From Microcoleus sp. FACHB-1515 (lineage in GTDB: Bacteria; Cyanobacteriota; Cyanobacteriia; Elainellales; Elainellaceae), in contig NZ_JACJPO010000063.1 in NCBI RefSeq assembly GCF_014696105.1, positions 26,020 to 90,019 on the forward strand: a stretch of 64,000 nt of DNA. Direction: 5' to 3'. Position numbers and translations under genes: made by a program. Positions 9,321 to 19,765 of the stretch are shown piece after piece; within the stretch, counting starts at the first letter, position 1, and each line of letters starts with the position of its first letter. Under the pieces are notes generated by a model that was not told the DNA's origin, did not search any database, and saw nothing but the letters and a program-made list of their open reading frames with translations.

Positions 9321-10649
9321 TCAGACAAACTCGGTTTTGAGATACTTCTGAATCACGTTGAGAACAGCTTCAGCATCTAAAGGTTTTGTCAAAAAGTCAG
9401 ACGCTCCTACAAAATTCGATCGCAGTCGATTGGCGTAGCCATCATTCCCCGTCAAGATGACAATTGGCGTTTGGTGAAACTGTGAAAGCTTCCGAAGCTG
9501 CTGACAAATTTCATACCCGTTGGCGTTTGGCATCACCAAATCCAAAAAGATCAAATCGGGTTTTTGAGCAATCAAAATGCCGATCGATCGCAGCGGATCG
9601 CTGATGCCCGTGAACTCATAGCCCGCAGAAGTTAGCAGCCCTTTCATCATGTTTTGCACCAAACTACTGTCATCAACGCAGGCAATCTTTGCTGCTTTTT
9701 TTTGAATCGATATGGATGGAGCTTCTAGGACATCTTGACGAAACAGCGGAACAGGAAAGTCAACCACCTGAATGAGTTCGACCCAACCCAACTGCACACA
9801 GGGCAGCAGCGAAGCCGCAACTTCAACGACATCTCGCTGCATCTGTGTTGCTAACTCATAAAGTGTGTGCTGACCGTTCAGGCGACTGCTCAAGCTTTGA
9901 TAGAGCTTTGGCAGATGATTCCTCATCGGTTCTGCCTGCCGAATCAGCGGTGCTGTATGAGGAGAACAGCGATCGAGCTTGGCGGTTTGCCACGACTGCC
10001 AGCGCAATTGCGCTTCTTCGATCGCATCCGCAATACTGACAGAAACAGCTTCGGTGTCACCCAAAAATGCTGCTAGAGCAGGTAGCTTTGACTCTGGCTG
10101 AGTCTGTTCGGTGACAGTCCCAACTTGGGCGACATCGAACAAAATCTCGACCGCGATCGAGTGAATTAATTTCGCGGTTTGCTCATCTGTAATTTTTTGT
10201 TTTGCTCTCCATAAATTCAACAGCGCATACTCCCAGCCCATTCCAAATGATTCAGCCGCAAGATTGCCCAAATCGAAATACCAAAGCATTCGATGCCTTG
10301 CCATTTGCGGACAGTAGAGTGCTACGTTTCTTCGCCATCTTCTAACAGGATGCTCACCTCCTGTTGCATAGTAGATTCGTCCCTGTGATAGATAGAAGCT
10401 CCATTGCGATCCGGCTGAAGATGCTTGAAGGAGTTGCCCGCTAAATCGAACTGCTTCTAGCGTTTTGAGCAATTGACTTGATTTCAAATCAGAAAATCCT
10501 CGCACAGGAAATAACGCGATCGACTCAGAGCGATCGCAGCAACGAATTCGATGCACCAATACAAATGGTTCAGGTAGATCACGAAGCAGAACAGCTTGCA
10601 AACGATCGCGATTCGATGAACCTTTGATTGCGATCGCAGCGATGCACAT
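9321..10649 (-). CDS. PatA-like response regulator (PixG/PilG class)
   Basis: 442 aa. The N-terminal half is a PatA/DUF4388-like region with LLKTLEAVRFSGQLLQ and WSFYLSQGRIYYATGGEHP. A C-terminal receiver domain (about 318-438) has ACVDDSSLVQ, the phosphorylatable Asp in LIFLDLVMP, VILTGND and the Lys in FLTKPLDAE. It is the first gene of the taxis operon, 32 bp before the cheY start, where PixG-type regulators stand in other cyanobacteria. The start is uncertain: the ATG at 10649 has no good ribosome-binding site, and the family region only begins near residue 50. Confidence 0.88.
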   Translation of the reverse strand: MCIAAIAIKGSSNRDRLQAVLLRDLPEPFVLVHRIRCCDRSESIALFPVRGFSDLKSSQLLKTLEAVRFSGQLLQASSAGSQWSFYLSQGRIYYATGGEHPVRRWRRNVALYCPQMARHRMLWYFDLGNLAAESFGMGWEYALLNLWRAKQKITDEQTAKLIHSIAVEILFDVAQVGTVTEQTQPESKLPALAAFLGDTEAVSVSIADAIEEAQLRWQSWQTAKLDRCSPHTAPLIRQAEPMRNHLPKLYQSLSSRLNGQHTLYELATQMQRDVVEVAASLLPCVQLGWVELIQVVDFPVPLFRQDVLEAPSISIQKKAAKIACVDDSSLVQNMMKGLLTSAGYEFTGISDPLRSIGILIAQKPDLIFLDLVMPNANGYEICQQLRKLSQFHQTPIVILTGNDGYANRLRSNFVGASDFLTKPLDAEAVLNVIQKYLKTEFV

Positions 10650-10972
10650 TCAAACGCTGTCAAGCAATTCTTAGGCAGAAGTGCCGACAAACTAAAAGCT
10701 AAGCAGAGAATAAAACCTGGTAGATACAGTGCTTTGCGGAGCAGAAGCAACTGGAAAAGTGTACGGTTCAGCGGAACAGCAATCCTAGAAGGCCCTGTAG
10801 TAGCGGTAGATGGCTCTAGGTGAAACTCAGCACGATCGCTAAAGTAATCTAGCTGTTATATTGTGCTGCATCGATCGAGACTGTGCAACTCCTACCGTGC
10901 CAATTAACTCAGTCTTTTCAAAAATGAAATCTTGAAGAAGTTTAGGTAAATTCAACAATAGGCACAAATCGC
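10650..10972. other. intergenic region upstream of the taxis operon
   Basis: This gap separates the taxis operon (leftward) from the oxygenase relic (rightward). It should hold the taxis promoter, but I cannot place boxes with confidence. There is no tRNA, repeat or convincing small ORF. It contains few HIP1 sites. Confidence 0.4.
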
Positions 10973-11608
10973 CGCCTGAGCCGATCAAGGAATTTGTACG
11001 AATGTGCCTCAACTCGATCGCGGTGCAGCGATTCCCAAGAGCTATCGCGTGCTGCCTTTGACAATGCCCACTTCAGCATTGTTCATGCGGCATCTTTTGG
11101 TGTGGAAGAGCAGCCTCAGCCCGCCCAGTCTGACCTTGTGCCCCTGGAGTTGGGAAAGGTTTACGCGACAGTGCCTGTAGGGAATCCACCTAGCCAGCAG
11201 CAGAACCTCAACATTCCAGATAGCCTGACGGTGCGATAGGTGGAATCGACCTGGTACGCCCCCTTTTGCTGCACGCTCAAAATCATCTATCCCAACGGGC
11301 TGATGCATTTGATTTTCACCGCCGCGACTCCGGTGAGCGATCGCACGTCGCAAATCATCCAGTTCTGCATTCGCAACGACACCGAAGCAGACGCCAGCAC
11401 CGAGTCAATTATTGCCTTCGATCGCCAAGTGGTGAATGAAGACAAAGTGGTGCTGGCGTCTACCGACTGCGACACGCCCCTGGATATCACTGCCGAGCAA
11501 CACATGCCCTCAGATCAGCCAGGAATTATCATGCATCGCCAGTTAGCAGCCCTGATTAAAATTCAGGCGAAGTCGCAGGAAGAGGCTTGTTGCGCTGCCG
11601 AAGTGTAA
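10973..11608 (+). pseudogene. relic of a Rieske-type ring-hydroxylating oxygenase (catalytic half)
   Basis: A continuous frame reads YECASTRSRC, then FDNAHFSIVHAASFG (the D...H..H segment typical of the mononuclear iron site), QQQNLNIPDSLTVR, a TAG stop at 11237-11239, and continues in the same frame with VESTWYAPFCCTLKIIYPNG, IQFCIRNDTEADA and AFDRQVVNEDKVVL to 11608. This fits the C-terminal catalytic half of a Rieske oxygenase alpha subunit. The N-terminal Rieske 2Fe-2S domain (CxH...CxxH) is absent; upstream sequence in this frame meets a stop at 10943. One nonsense codon plus loss of the N-terminus makes it a pseudogene. It is followed by an amidohydrolase relic in the same direction, so the pair looks like a decayed catabolic operon. 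Confidence 0.75.
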
Positions 11609-11659
11609 GGGGCGATCGCTTTCCACCGCTGTCACCGTCAACCTCGAATCCTTGTATGC

Positions 11660-12479
11660 AAACTCTCATCGTTTCATGACCCCGATCGAGGAATTTACGT
11701 CGGGCTGGGAGCTACCGGATTTCACCGCTGCACGGATGCGCTGCTCCAAGGCTGTGCCCAACTGAGCGATCGCCACCAGCTTTGCTACCCACCTGCTTGA
11801 AACCCGCACTCAGCACCGTCTAGCTCAAGAACGCTACAGCATCAGTGCCGTCCAGCATCTTCACAATCTGGGCTGCTTGAGTCCGCGCACTTCTCTGGCT
11901 CACAGCGTCTGGATAGACGATGCAGACATTGCGCTGATCGCCACCACTGGGGCAACTTTGATACTCAATCCGGTGAGCAATCTGCGTTTGGGCAGCGGTT
12001 TAGCTCTTATTCTTAAGTGTCTGAAAGCAAGGCTGAATGTGTTCTTTGGCTGCGACGGGGCAGCGAGTAACGATGCTCAAAATCTGCTCGAAGCGATTAA
12101 GCTGGGCACGATTTTACATACGGTTTCTGATGGCGACTACGAAAACTGGATTACGCCTGAACGGGCGATCGAAATGGCAACAGTCGGAGGAGCAAAGGGC
12201 GTGAATTTGAGCGATCGCACTGGCACGATCGCGGCTGGAATGGAAGCCGACCTGGTACTCTATAACCTCAACCATCCCTCGATGCTGCCCCGCACAAATC
12301 CGCTGCAACTGTTGGTGCTGGGACGACCGACTGAAGTAGTTGAATCGGTGTGGATTCGGGGACAGCAAATTGCCGATCGAGGGCGAGTGCTGACGGTGGA
12401 CACGGACGCTCTACATCAAGCGTTGAGACAGCATTCCTTAGATTTAGAACGTGCAAAGTTTCAGCATCGATTCGGTTGA
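11660..12479 (+). pseudogene. relic of an amidohydrolase (cytosine/guanine deaminase-like, TRZ/ATZ type)
   Basis: One frame reads HDPDRGIYVGLGATGFHRC and LLQGCAQLSDRHQL up to about 11783. A second frame then continues with THLLETRTQ, VQHLHNLGCLSPRTSLAHS, NPVSNLRLGSG, FGCDGAASND and ITPERAIEMATVGGAKG, and ends with the ADLVLYNL and VWIRGQQI blocks typical of the family. The join needs a one-base frameshift in a run of C near 11783. The N-terminal third with the metal-binding HxH is missing, and only about 50 bp separate this relic from the oxygenase relic, so a deletion removed it. What remains (the later His, the Asp in GCDGA) corresponds to the C-terminal part of the metal-dependent deaminase barrel. 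Confidence 0.8.
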
Positions 12480-12754
12480 ATCTCCTTATTGAACGGTGAT
12501 GCTGAGCAGCTAAGGTGAAATTGTTCCGCGTCATTGTCTCCACCGACTCTCGGCGAAGTTTATCGTCACCAACAACCTGACTCAAAATTCAACACATGGC
12601 ACACAAAAAGCGTATGCCGTATGTTGGAAGATTGAGCAGTTTCAGCCTTGAAGTCAAATAAACAACGGGCATTGAAGCGTATCACTTGCCCTAACCTCCA
12701 CCTGCGTAAGCCCTGGCACTATTGAAGAGGCATCTTACTTTGCTACCTGAACGT

Positions 12755-15700
12755 TCAGGCGAAGAAGGTTTCAATGTTGAGGCTTCCGGCAGCGATCGAC
12801 TCCATGCCCGTAATATGAACGACCAGATCGTGGCGAGGTGAAAAATTTGCGCCTGAAGCCGTTCTGGAACGGAGACTACTATCATTGACAGCTAGGAAAG
12901 TTCGGCCTCTCCAAGTTAGAAATGCCGCTTCGTTGGCTCTGAGTGGTTGCTTGCCACGTCGTCGCTGATTCTTGTCTGCAAAAGCGGATTGAATCGCATC
13001 CCGCAGGCTACGAGTTCGTTGACGACCTGCATTGAATAAGCCGCTCGGTCGCTCGATCGAAGCCCAATTGCCGTCAAAATCAAGCTGGATGCGATCGCCC
13101 TCAGTCACATTGAAGTCCGTGATGCGATCGCGATTAATCACTGTAGAGTCACGTACTCTTGCCACGCCTCCCGTACTGTAGATAAAACGGTCTGCGCCAG
13201 TACCACCGCTCAAGGTGTCTCTGCCTGCGCTACCCACAAGGCGATCGTCTCCCCCATTGCCCAGCAGAACATCATTGCCCGCCATTCCCAGCAGAATATC
13301 CGCCTCATGACTGCCCTCAAGTGTGTCCGCTTGACTAGTTCCCCTTTGCATTTGTGGAAGTCGCGAAACAGGCGGGTGGTTGCTTAGATCAGGGCTGCCG
13401 CTGATGCTGAAGTTGCGATCGCCCAGATCGCTGCCAGTCGCGCTATCGCTGGTGCTACCATTGCCGGAACTGCCTGTGCTGCCACCTGGAGCGAAGTTAT
13501 TATCGGCGATCGCGATTGCAAACACATCGCTGGCCGTTGCACCCGCGCTGTCCGTCGCGATGACCTTGACGCTGAGATGACTTGCACTTGCTTGGGGTGG
13601 TGTGCCGTTGAAGGTGCGTGTGTCCGCATCAAAGCTTAACCATTGCGGCAACGCATTGCCATTTACGAGCGTGGCGCGGTAGCTGAGGCGATCGTTTGCA
13701 TCGTTATCCGCAAAGGTATCCGCCGCGATCGTGAAGCGGAAAGCGGTTGCTTCAGTAGCGGTCTGGTCGGCGATCGCTTGTCTGAGGAGTGGAGTTTGAT
13801 TAGGGCGAATCGCGATCGCTGCACTGCCGCCAATGCCTTGGGTGGCAAAGACAAACATATCGATGCGGCCATTGGTGTCGCCGCCCACTAAATTGCTGGC
13901 CGTTGAGTAGAACACCACCGACTGCCCATCGGGAGCGATCATCGGTGCGTAAGAATCCCCGTTGCCTTGTGTTCCGTTGTCTGAGAGGCGAGTGAGGACT
14001 TCAGTTTGGCGATCGTATCTGAAAATATCGGTGCGATTGTTCGTGTCGCCCTCGACTAAGTTGCTGGCATCCGAGGCAAACGTGATGTAGCGTCCGTCGG
14101 CTGAAATCACCGGATCAAAAGAATTGGCATTGCCAAAATTTCCGGCTGCACTGGTCGAAACACCCGTTGTTTCTCCGGTTTGGCGATCGTGCACAAAAAT
14201 ATCAACTCGGCTGTTCGTATCGCCGACTGCCAAGTTGCTCGCTTCCGACTCAAACACCACATAGCGGCCATCCGCAGAGAGCATCGGATCAAGCGAGTCA
14301 CGATTGCCGAACACCCCTTGGAAACTACGCGAAACCGCGCTGGTTTGCCCTGTGACGCGATCGAAGACAAACACATCATAGTGATTGTTTGTATCGCCGC
14401 TCACGAAGCTGTTGGTATTGGAGTGGAAGGCGACATAGCGACCATTACCGGAAATGTGGGGAAACCGAGACAGGCCATACCCTTGCTTGCCATTGGAATC
14501 GATCGAGACGCGAGTGGTTTGACGAGTTTCGCGATCGAAGACAAATACGTCGCGCTCAAAATTCGTATCGCCGCTTACCAAGTTGGACGCGAATGAGGAG
14601 TAAGCCACATAGCGGCCATCCGCCGAGATGGTTGTGCCATAAGAACCGCCATTGCCCTGAATGCCATTGGAGTCGATCGAAATGCGTGTGGTTTCTCCCG
14701 TTTGGCGATCGTGTACAAACGCATCGGCAACCTGATTGGTGTCGTTCTCAACGAGATTGTCGGCCTCCGACCAAAACGCGACATAGCGACCATCGGCTGA
14801 GATCGAAGGACTGTCAGAAAGCCTGTTGCTCTGGGTGCCATCGGAGGCGATCGAAACGCGAGTCGTCTGGAACGTTTCGCGGTCGAACACAAAAATATCG
14901 CGCTGATGATTGGTATCGCCAACGACTAGATCATTCGCGCTCGAAGCGTAGGTGACAAAGCGGCCATCGGCTGACAGTCCGGGTGTCGTTAATTCAGCGG
15001 TTGGATACCAATCACCCCTCGTTTGATTGCCACTGGGGTCAACTGAAATGCGGCTGACAAAATTGCCGTCTGAAACTGTGAAGTCAAAGCGATCGATTGA
15101 CGCATCTGTGTGATTGAAATACGTAAGGTTGCCGCTGTTAATATCCGTTTGAGTAAAAGTGTCGTTGATTCCCAAGAGTCGATTATTGAGTCGCAATACA
15201 CCACTGGCAGGCAAGCTAGTGAGTGTGTAAGTCAGTTGCTCAGGATCGCTGTCGGGATCACGCACCTGTAACATTTCACTCGTAATTCTTACGGCTCTAC
15301 CTGTTTGCGCCAAGATGCTAACATTCGCCAAGGCGGGTGCGTCATTCACGCCGCTGATGTTGATGCTGCGGATGGCGAGCGAGCTATCCATCACCCCATC
15401 ATTGACTTGAAATCGAATAGTTTGAACCGCAGTCGGACTGTCGTTGCTGCTGGCGTAAGTAATCGATCGCAGTGCCACTTGATAAGCACTGAGAGCAGCC
15501 AAACCTGTGAGCGTTAAAACTCCGGTTGTCTCGTCAAAACGCCCCGTAATTCCGTTTTGATCGGTAAAGTTGAGCTGTTCTTGACTGGAATAGTTTTCGA
15601 TCGCAACAGTCGCACTGATCAGGCTATTACTATCTCCAGAAGTGATGCGAAGTCCGCTGTCAATGATGATAGCGGCTGCGTTCTCGGTATAGGAAAGTGG

Positions 15701-17335
15701 CGTACTCGAAGCAAGAATGGTTGCGCCATCGCGAACAGGTTGAATGGCGATCGATGCGCTACCAAAAATTGCACCCGCATCATAAACAAACGTGTCCAGT
15801 GATTCATTGGTATCTCCACTTACCAAATCACTTGACCAGGAGCCAAAAGCAATGTAACGACCATCCGCAGAAATGGTCGGGCTAGGCTCAGTAATCGGAG
15901 AAGTGCCAATATCCGTACTTTGAGTGCCCGTTGCAGTGACAGAAACGAGAGTGGTGCTTCCTGTGAGGCGATCGTGAACATACACGCCACCGCCGCCGCT
16001 TCTATCGTTGCCCACTAAGTTGCGAGCGGATGAGATGAAAGTAACATAGCGACCATCGGCTGAAATGCCAGGATTGGTCGAGTTACTATCTCCCGGTGTG
16101 CCATCCGAGGCGATCGAAACCCGTGAAGTTTCTCCGGTTTGGCGATCGTGAACAAAGATATCAGAGGAACCCCAAATCCGATCACCAGGCACAAGATTAC
16201 TTGAATCCGACTCAAACGCAACGTAGCGACCATCGGCTGAAATTACAGACCTTAGCTCGGTAAATGAAAAAAACGCTGGCCGATTTCTTTGGCTGCCATC
16301 GGAGGCGATCGAAACGCGAGTAGTTTGTTTCGTTTGACGATCGTGAACAAACAAATCTGCAAGGCTGTTGGTGTCACCTTCAACCAGGTTGGTCGCAGAT
16401 GAAGTAAACGCGATATAACGACCATCGGCAGAAATTGAAGCTCCAAAAGAGCTGTTGTTGGCTTGAATTCCATTTGTAGCGATCGAAACGCGCTCAGTTA
16501 ATCCAGTGAGGCGATCGTAAACAAAAATGTCAGAAGAATTGTTGGTGTCGTCGCTCACAAAATTATTGGATGCGGATGAAAACACGACATAGCGACCATC
16601 CGCAGAAATGGCCGGATCGTCTGACCAGCTATTTCCTTGAACTCTACCTGCACCCGCTGAAACACGAGTGGTTTCTTTGGTTTGGCGATCGTGAACAAAC
16701 ACATCAATGCTTTGATTGGTATCACCACTCACCAAGTTGCTGGCAAATGATTCAAAGGCAATATAGCGACCATCGGCAGAAATAGAAGCGCGATAAGAGT
16801 TGTCATTGGTCTGAATTCCACCTGTGGCGATCGAAACCCGCTCGGTTTTTTCCGTTTCGCGATCGTGAACAAACAAATCTCGCCGATTGTTGGTATCACC
16901 CTCTACTAGATTGCTGGCAAGCGCATCGAACAACACATACCGACCATTTGCAGAAATTTGGGTGAGATAGTGGATATATGGGCTGCGCTCACTTTGGGAA
17001 CCGTCGCTGGCAACCGAAACACGAGTCATCAGACCAGGGCTATCAGACACGACAAAGCTGAATTGGTCACTGATCGTATCGCTGCTGTTGTGCCAATAGG
17101 TGAGGCGACCATTGTTAATATCAGCTTGTGTGAAGGTGCTGCCAACTGCGATCGCATTGCCGTTGAACTTCAGCAAGCCTTCGTTCGGCAGGGCTGAGAT
17201 TCGGTAAACAATTTGGGCAGAATTACTGTCATCACTCACCTGCAACATGGCGCTTGTAATGACGACTTCTTCGCCTTCATTAACAAAAATTTCAGCACTG
17301 GTTGTCAAACGAGGACGATCGTTCAAGCTGCTCAT
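12755..17335 (-). CDS. giant secreted adhesin: cadherin-like domains, two propeller blocks, RTX C-terminus
   Basis: 1526 aa. Order: a CSPG/cadherin-like repeat (about 1-110, VVITSAMLQVSDDSN), seven TolB/PD40-like repeats of about 58 aa (about 115-525), a cadherin-like linker, a second CSPG repeat (about 665-755, VRITSEMLQVRDPDSD), another seven repeats (about 770-1168), a putative Ig/CADG domain, RTX nonapeptides (ADILLGMAGNDVLLGNGGDD) and a conserved-type C-terminal region. Each propeller repeat carries ISADGRYVAF, NLVxGDTN and FVHDRQTGETTRVS-like strands. There is no N-terminal signal peptide, as expected for type I secretion through a C-terminal signal; no type I export genes are in the window. 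Likely a calcium-binding cell-surface or matrix protein. Confidence 0.88.
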   Translation of the reverse strand: MSSLNDRPRLTTSAEIFVNEGEEVVITSAMLQVSDDSNSAQIVYRISALPNEGLLKFNGNAIAVGSTFTQADINNGRLTYWHNSSDTISDQFSFVVSDSPGLMTRVSVASDGSQSERSPYIHYLTQISANGRYVLFDALASNLVEGDTNNRRDLFVHDRETEKTERVSIATGGIQTNDNSYRASISADGRYIAFESFASNLVSGDTNQSIDVFVHDRQTKETTRVSAGAGRVQGNSWSDDPAISADGRYVVFSSASNNFVSDDTNNSSDIFVYDRLTGLTERVSIATNGIQANNSSFGASISADGRYIAFTSSATNLVEGDTNSLADLFVHDRQTKQTTRVSIASDGSQRNRPAFFSFTELRSVISADGRYVAFESDSSNLVPGDRIWGSSDIFVHDRQTGETSRVSIASDGTPGDSNSTNPGISADGRYVTFISSARNLVGNDRSGGGGVYVHDRLTGSTTLVSVTATGTQSTDIGTSPITEPSPTISADGRYIAFGSWSSDLVSGDTNESLDTFVYDAGAIFGSASIAIQPVRDGATILASSTPLSYTENAAAIIIDSGLRITSGDSNSLISATVAIENYSSQEQLNFTDQNGITGRFDETTGVLTLTGLAALSAYQVALRSITYASSNDSPTAVQTIRFQVNDGVMDSSLAIRSINISGVNDAPALANVSILAQTGRAVRITSEMLQVRDPDSDPEQLTYTLTSLPASGVLRLNNRLLGINDTFTQTDINSGNLTYFNHTDASIDRFDFTVSDGNFVSRISVDPSGNQTRGDWYPTAELTTPGLSADGRFVTYASSANDLVVGDTNHQRDIFVFDRETFQTTRVSIASDGTQSNRLSDSPSISADGRYVAFWSEADNLVENDTNQVADAFVHDRQTGETTRISIDSNGIQGNGGSYGTTISADGRYVAYSSFASNLVSGDTNFERDVFVFDRETRQTTRVSIDSNGKQGYGLSRFPHISGNGRYVAFHSNTNSFVSGDTNNHYDVFVFDRVTGQTSAVSRSFQGVFGNRDSLDPMLSADGRYVVFESEASNLAVGDTNSRVDIFVHDRQTGETTGVSTSAAGNFGNANSFDPVISADGRYITFASDASNLVEGDTNNRTDIFRYDRQTEVLTRLSDNGTQGNGDSYAPMIAPDGQSVVFYSTASNLVGGDTNGRIDMFVFATQGIGGSAAIAIRPNQTPLLRQAIADQTATEATAFRFTIAADTFADNDANDRLSYRATLVNGNALPQWLSFDADTRTFNGTPPQASASHLSVKVIATDSAGATASDVFAIAIADNNFAPGGSTGSSGNGSTSDSATGSDLGDRNFSISGSPDLSNHPPVSRLPQMQRGTSQADTLEGSHEADILLGMAGNDVLLGNGGDDRLVGSAGRDTLSGGTGADRFIYSTGGVARVRDSTVINRDRITDFNVTEGDRIQLDFDGNWASIERPSGLFNAGRQRTRSLRDAIQSAFADKNQRRRGKQPLRANEAAFLTWRGRTFLAVNDSSLRSRTASGANFSPRHDLVVHITGMESIAAGSLNIETFFA

Positions 17336-17924
17336 TTTGAATACCTAGGTAACGCACACAACCGAGACTGGTTTAGTTATATACGGTAGCAGGCTGATAA
17401 AGAATCGAGAATTTGCGGAAATTGTATGATGTTTCTACCTTGAAAAATTTTGGTTTAAGAAGATTTTGTAAAGCTGACAAGAAAGCTTTTTGAAAGGAAG
17501 ATTAAGCTGCTATAAAGCGATCGCTTTGAGGCAAATCTAGCTTTGCTCTAAGCATCTATAGAAGAGCTTCGCAGTTTCACGGAGATTGCTCACTTCTCCT
17601 AATTTCTTCTAATAAATTAAGTGCGACAAGTGAAATAGTTTGTTGAAACAGATGAACCCGATCGCTCCCTCATCACCCGCTTGCTCAAGTTCAGACAGGT
17701 TAAAGTACATAAAAATTTGATGTTCGATGAAGTAAAACAGAGAGCATCGAATCTTTTAGAGCAAGCTGAAAATGTTTGCTACTGTCAATTCATTTTTCTG
17801 AGTGTTGTTACTAAATCACTTGCAGCAACGCCTCGCTGAGTTAAGAGGAATCAGTAGAAGTACGGTCATATTCTTGCGCTTTCAAGTTTACTTTCGATGT
17901 GATTTCTTTCTAAGTAAGTGAACG
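17336..17924. other. intergenic region between divergent RTX-family genes
   Basis: 589 bp between the leftward adhesin and the rightward RTX relic. It is AT-rich relative to its neighbours and should contain both promoters. I see no tRNA, long ORF or repeat in it. Confidence 0.5.
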
Positions 17925-18721
17925 ATGGCTGTCAAGCATCGCCCCGCCAAACGAAACCTGCTACGAGGCACCAAGAAAAACGATCGACTGCATGGAAAAT
18001 CGAGCAACAATCAGCTATTTGGACTGCTCAGCAATGATGTTTAATCGGAGGCAAGGGCGATGATCTGCTCGATGGTGGGCAGGGAAAAGATCAGTTGAAC
18101 GGCGGCCAAGGAAATGATACTTATCTAATTGACTATGCAGGCGATCGCATTGTCGAACAAGCCAACCAGGGAATTGATACCGTCCGCTCAACTGTAAGCT
18201 GGGTGCTGAGCGCAAATCTGGAAAACTTAGTGCTCAGCAGTACAAACAACATTAATGCAACCGGAAATGCGCTCGACAATACGCTAGTTGGCAATGCTGG
18301 CAATAATATTTTGAGCGGCGGTGGTCACGATTTGCTCAATGGGGGTGCGGGCAATGACATCTTGCAAAGCAGTGGGGGCGCGGCTGGAGAAATTGACACG
18401 CTCACAGGTAATAGCGGCGCAGATCTGTTCATCCTGGGAACGACAGCAGGAGCACTGTATAACGACACCCATTCTGCTACAGCAGGAACGGGTGACTATG
18501 CGCTGATTACAGACTTCAGCGCGATCGAAGACCTGATTCAACTGCACGGATGGCAAACCGACTACACACTCGCCGCCAGTCCCACAGGTTTACCCACCGG
18601 AACGGCAATCTATCGCGTTGTGCCCACAGGCCAACTCAACGAACTGATCGCGATTCTGGGCAACCGCACGATCGCGACCGTACCTTTTTTGCGGATAAAT
18701 TCAATTTTGTCTACGAATTAG
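17925..18721 (+). pseudogene. RTX-type calcium-binding protein interrupted by a one-base frameshift
   Basis: The ATG at 17925 starts MAVKHRPAKRNLLRGTKKND and reads to FGLLSNDV, where TAA (18042-18044) ends the frame. One extra base in the T run at 18040-18042 would restore LIGGKGDDLLDGGQGKDQ and join the downstream frame, which continues NGGQGNDTYLIDYAGDRIVE, the VDTVRSSVSW-type strand of RTX proteins, more GGxGxD nonapeptides and a C-terminal region. The restored protein would have about 265 aa, a small type I secreted calcium-binding protein. The T run makes a sequencing error plausible; otherwise it is a recent pseudogene. Its last four bases overlap the convergent stress-protein gene. Confidence 0.75.
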
Positions 18722-19518
18722 ACGGAGGTTTTTTGCTTTGACCAGACGCCGCGATCGTCTTCTTCATACTGCTGATGCACAGCATCCCAAGCGGCACGTT
18801 CTGCTTTTGCTTCGTCGCTATCTTCTTTTAAGGCGGCGTTGTAGCGATCGATAAAAGTTTGTTGCGCTGCTTCAGATAGGTGCGATCGCACTTCGGGTGC
18901 AAGCTGGCTAGCGTCGGTAATTTCACCTTGGCCTTGACGAGGTAAAGCGGATTCGAGCGTGGAAACTTCTTCACCGCCAGTGCTTTCCAGCAGCAGTTGA
19001 ATTTCGCCTGTTTTGTTGCTTGGCGTTTCCACCATGAGTAGAAAATCGCCCGCTTCTACGCGAGTTTGATAGATGGCAGCTTTGTCTTCTGGCATTCCCA
19101 AGGCGACAAAGGCCGACACCAATCCGGCTCCGGCTGAACCTGCGATCGCACCGCTGGCCGCACCCAGCAGCAACGCGCCAATCGGTCCTGCTGCAACGAT
19201 CGTGCCGACGAACGGTACAAACAGCACGCCCACGCCAGTCAGCAGACCTAAGATGGAGCCAAAGAACGAGCCGAACGCCGCGCCCTGCTTCAATCCACCG
19301 AGAATCACGTCGCGTTTGGTGATGAATCCGGCGATGCGGGTTTCGCTGTGAAAATTTTTGCCGATAACCGAGATATGGTCGCGAGAAATGCCGCGATCGA
19401 TGAGGCGGCGAATGACATCATCAATTTGATTGCGCTCTTTGAAAACAGCAGAGACAGTGCGTTCTGGCGCTTCGACAGACGAATTAAGGTTGCGATCGGT
19501 GTCACCAGCAACGGTCAT
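18718..19518 (-). CDS. general-stress (YflT-like) and ChaB-domain fusion protein
   Basis: 266 aa. The N-terminal 25-75 ([20 protein letters not shown]...RDHISVIG) is the fold seen in heat-induced/general stress proteins of the YflT type. A glycine- and alanine-rich hydrophobic stretch follows (about 85-150, with [18 protein letters not shown] and [13 protein letters not shown]). The C-terminal 60 residues are a ChaB domain ([20 protein letters not shown]...[12 protein letters not shown]). Combinations of these modules are common in cyanobacteria and link to osmotic, oxidative or heat stress; no biochemical function is established. The ATG at 19518 has AGGAGA upstream. It converges with the RTX relic with a four-base overlap. 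Confidence 0.8.
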   Translation of the reverse strand: MTVAGDTDRNLNSSVEAPERTVSAVFKERNQIDDVIRRLIDRGISRDHISVIGKNFHSETRIAGFITKRDVILGGLKQGAAFGSFFGSILGLLTGVGVLFVPFVGTIVAAGPIGALLLGAASGAIAGSAGAGLVSAFVALGMPEDKAAIYQTRVEAGDFLLMVETPSNKTGEIQLLLESTGGEEVSTLESALPRQGQGEITDASQLAPEVRSHLSEAAQQTFIDRYNAALKEDSDEAKAERAAWDAVHQQYEEDDRGVWSKQKTSV

Positions 19519-19619
19519 ACAGTTCTCCTAAAATGCGATTTTGCTAATCAAATGCGAGCAGTTTAACTGTAGCAAAGGTAACAAATAGGAATAGAGTTAC
19601 ATCGTTCTCAAGGATGATT

Positions 19620-19656
19620 CAGGTCGTTTCATAAGTTGTTTTACAGGTCTTTTCAT
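19620..19656. repeat. 13-bp direct repeat in the hli/stress intergenic region
   Basis: CAGGTCGTTTCAT at 19620-19632 and CAGGTCTTTTCAT at 19644-19656 differ at one base and are offset by 24 bp, a little over two helix turns. They lie between the divergent stress-protein and high-light-inducible genes, so they could be paired binding sites. They do not match the HLR1 consensus of RpaB as I know it. Confidence 0.4.
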
Positions 19657-19765
19657 CAGTGCTTCGAATGACAGTAGTTAACAGAACTTAACCTATCAAA
19701 AGGCAGGGGCCAGAGCATTCCTTTTGATTGAACACCCGCCCAACTGCGATCGCTACGATGAGGGC

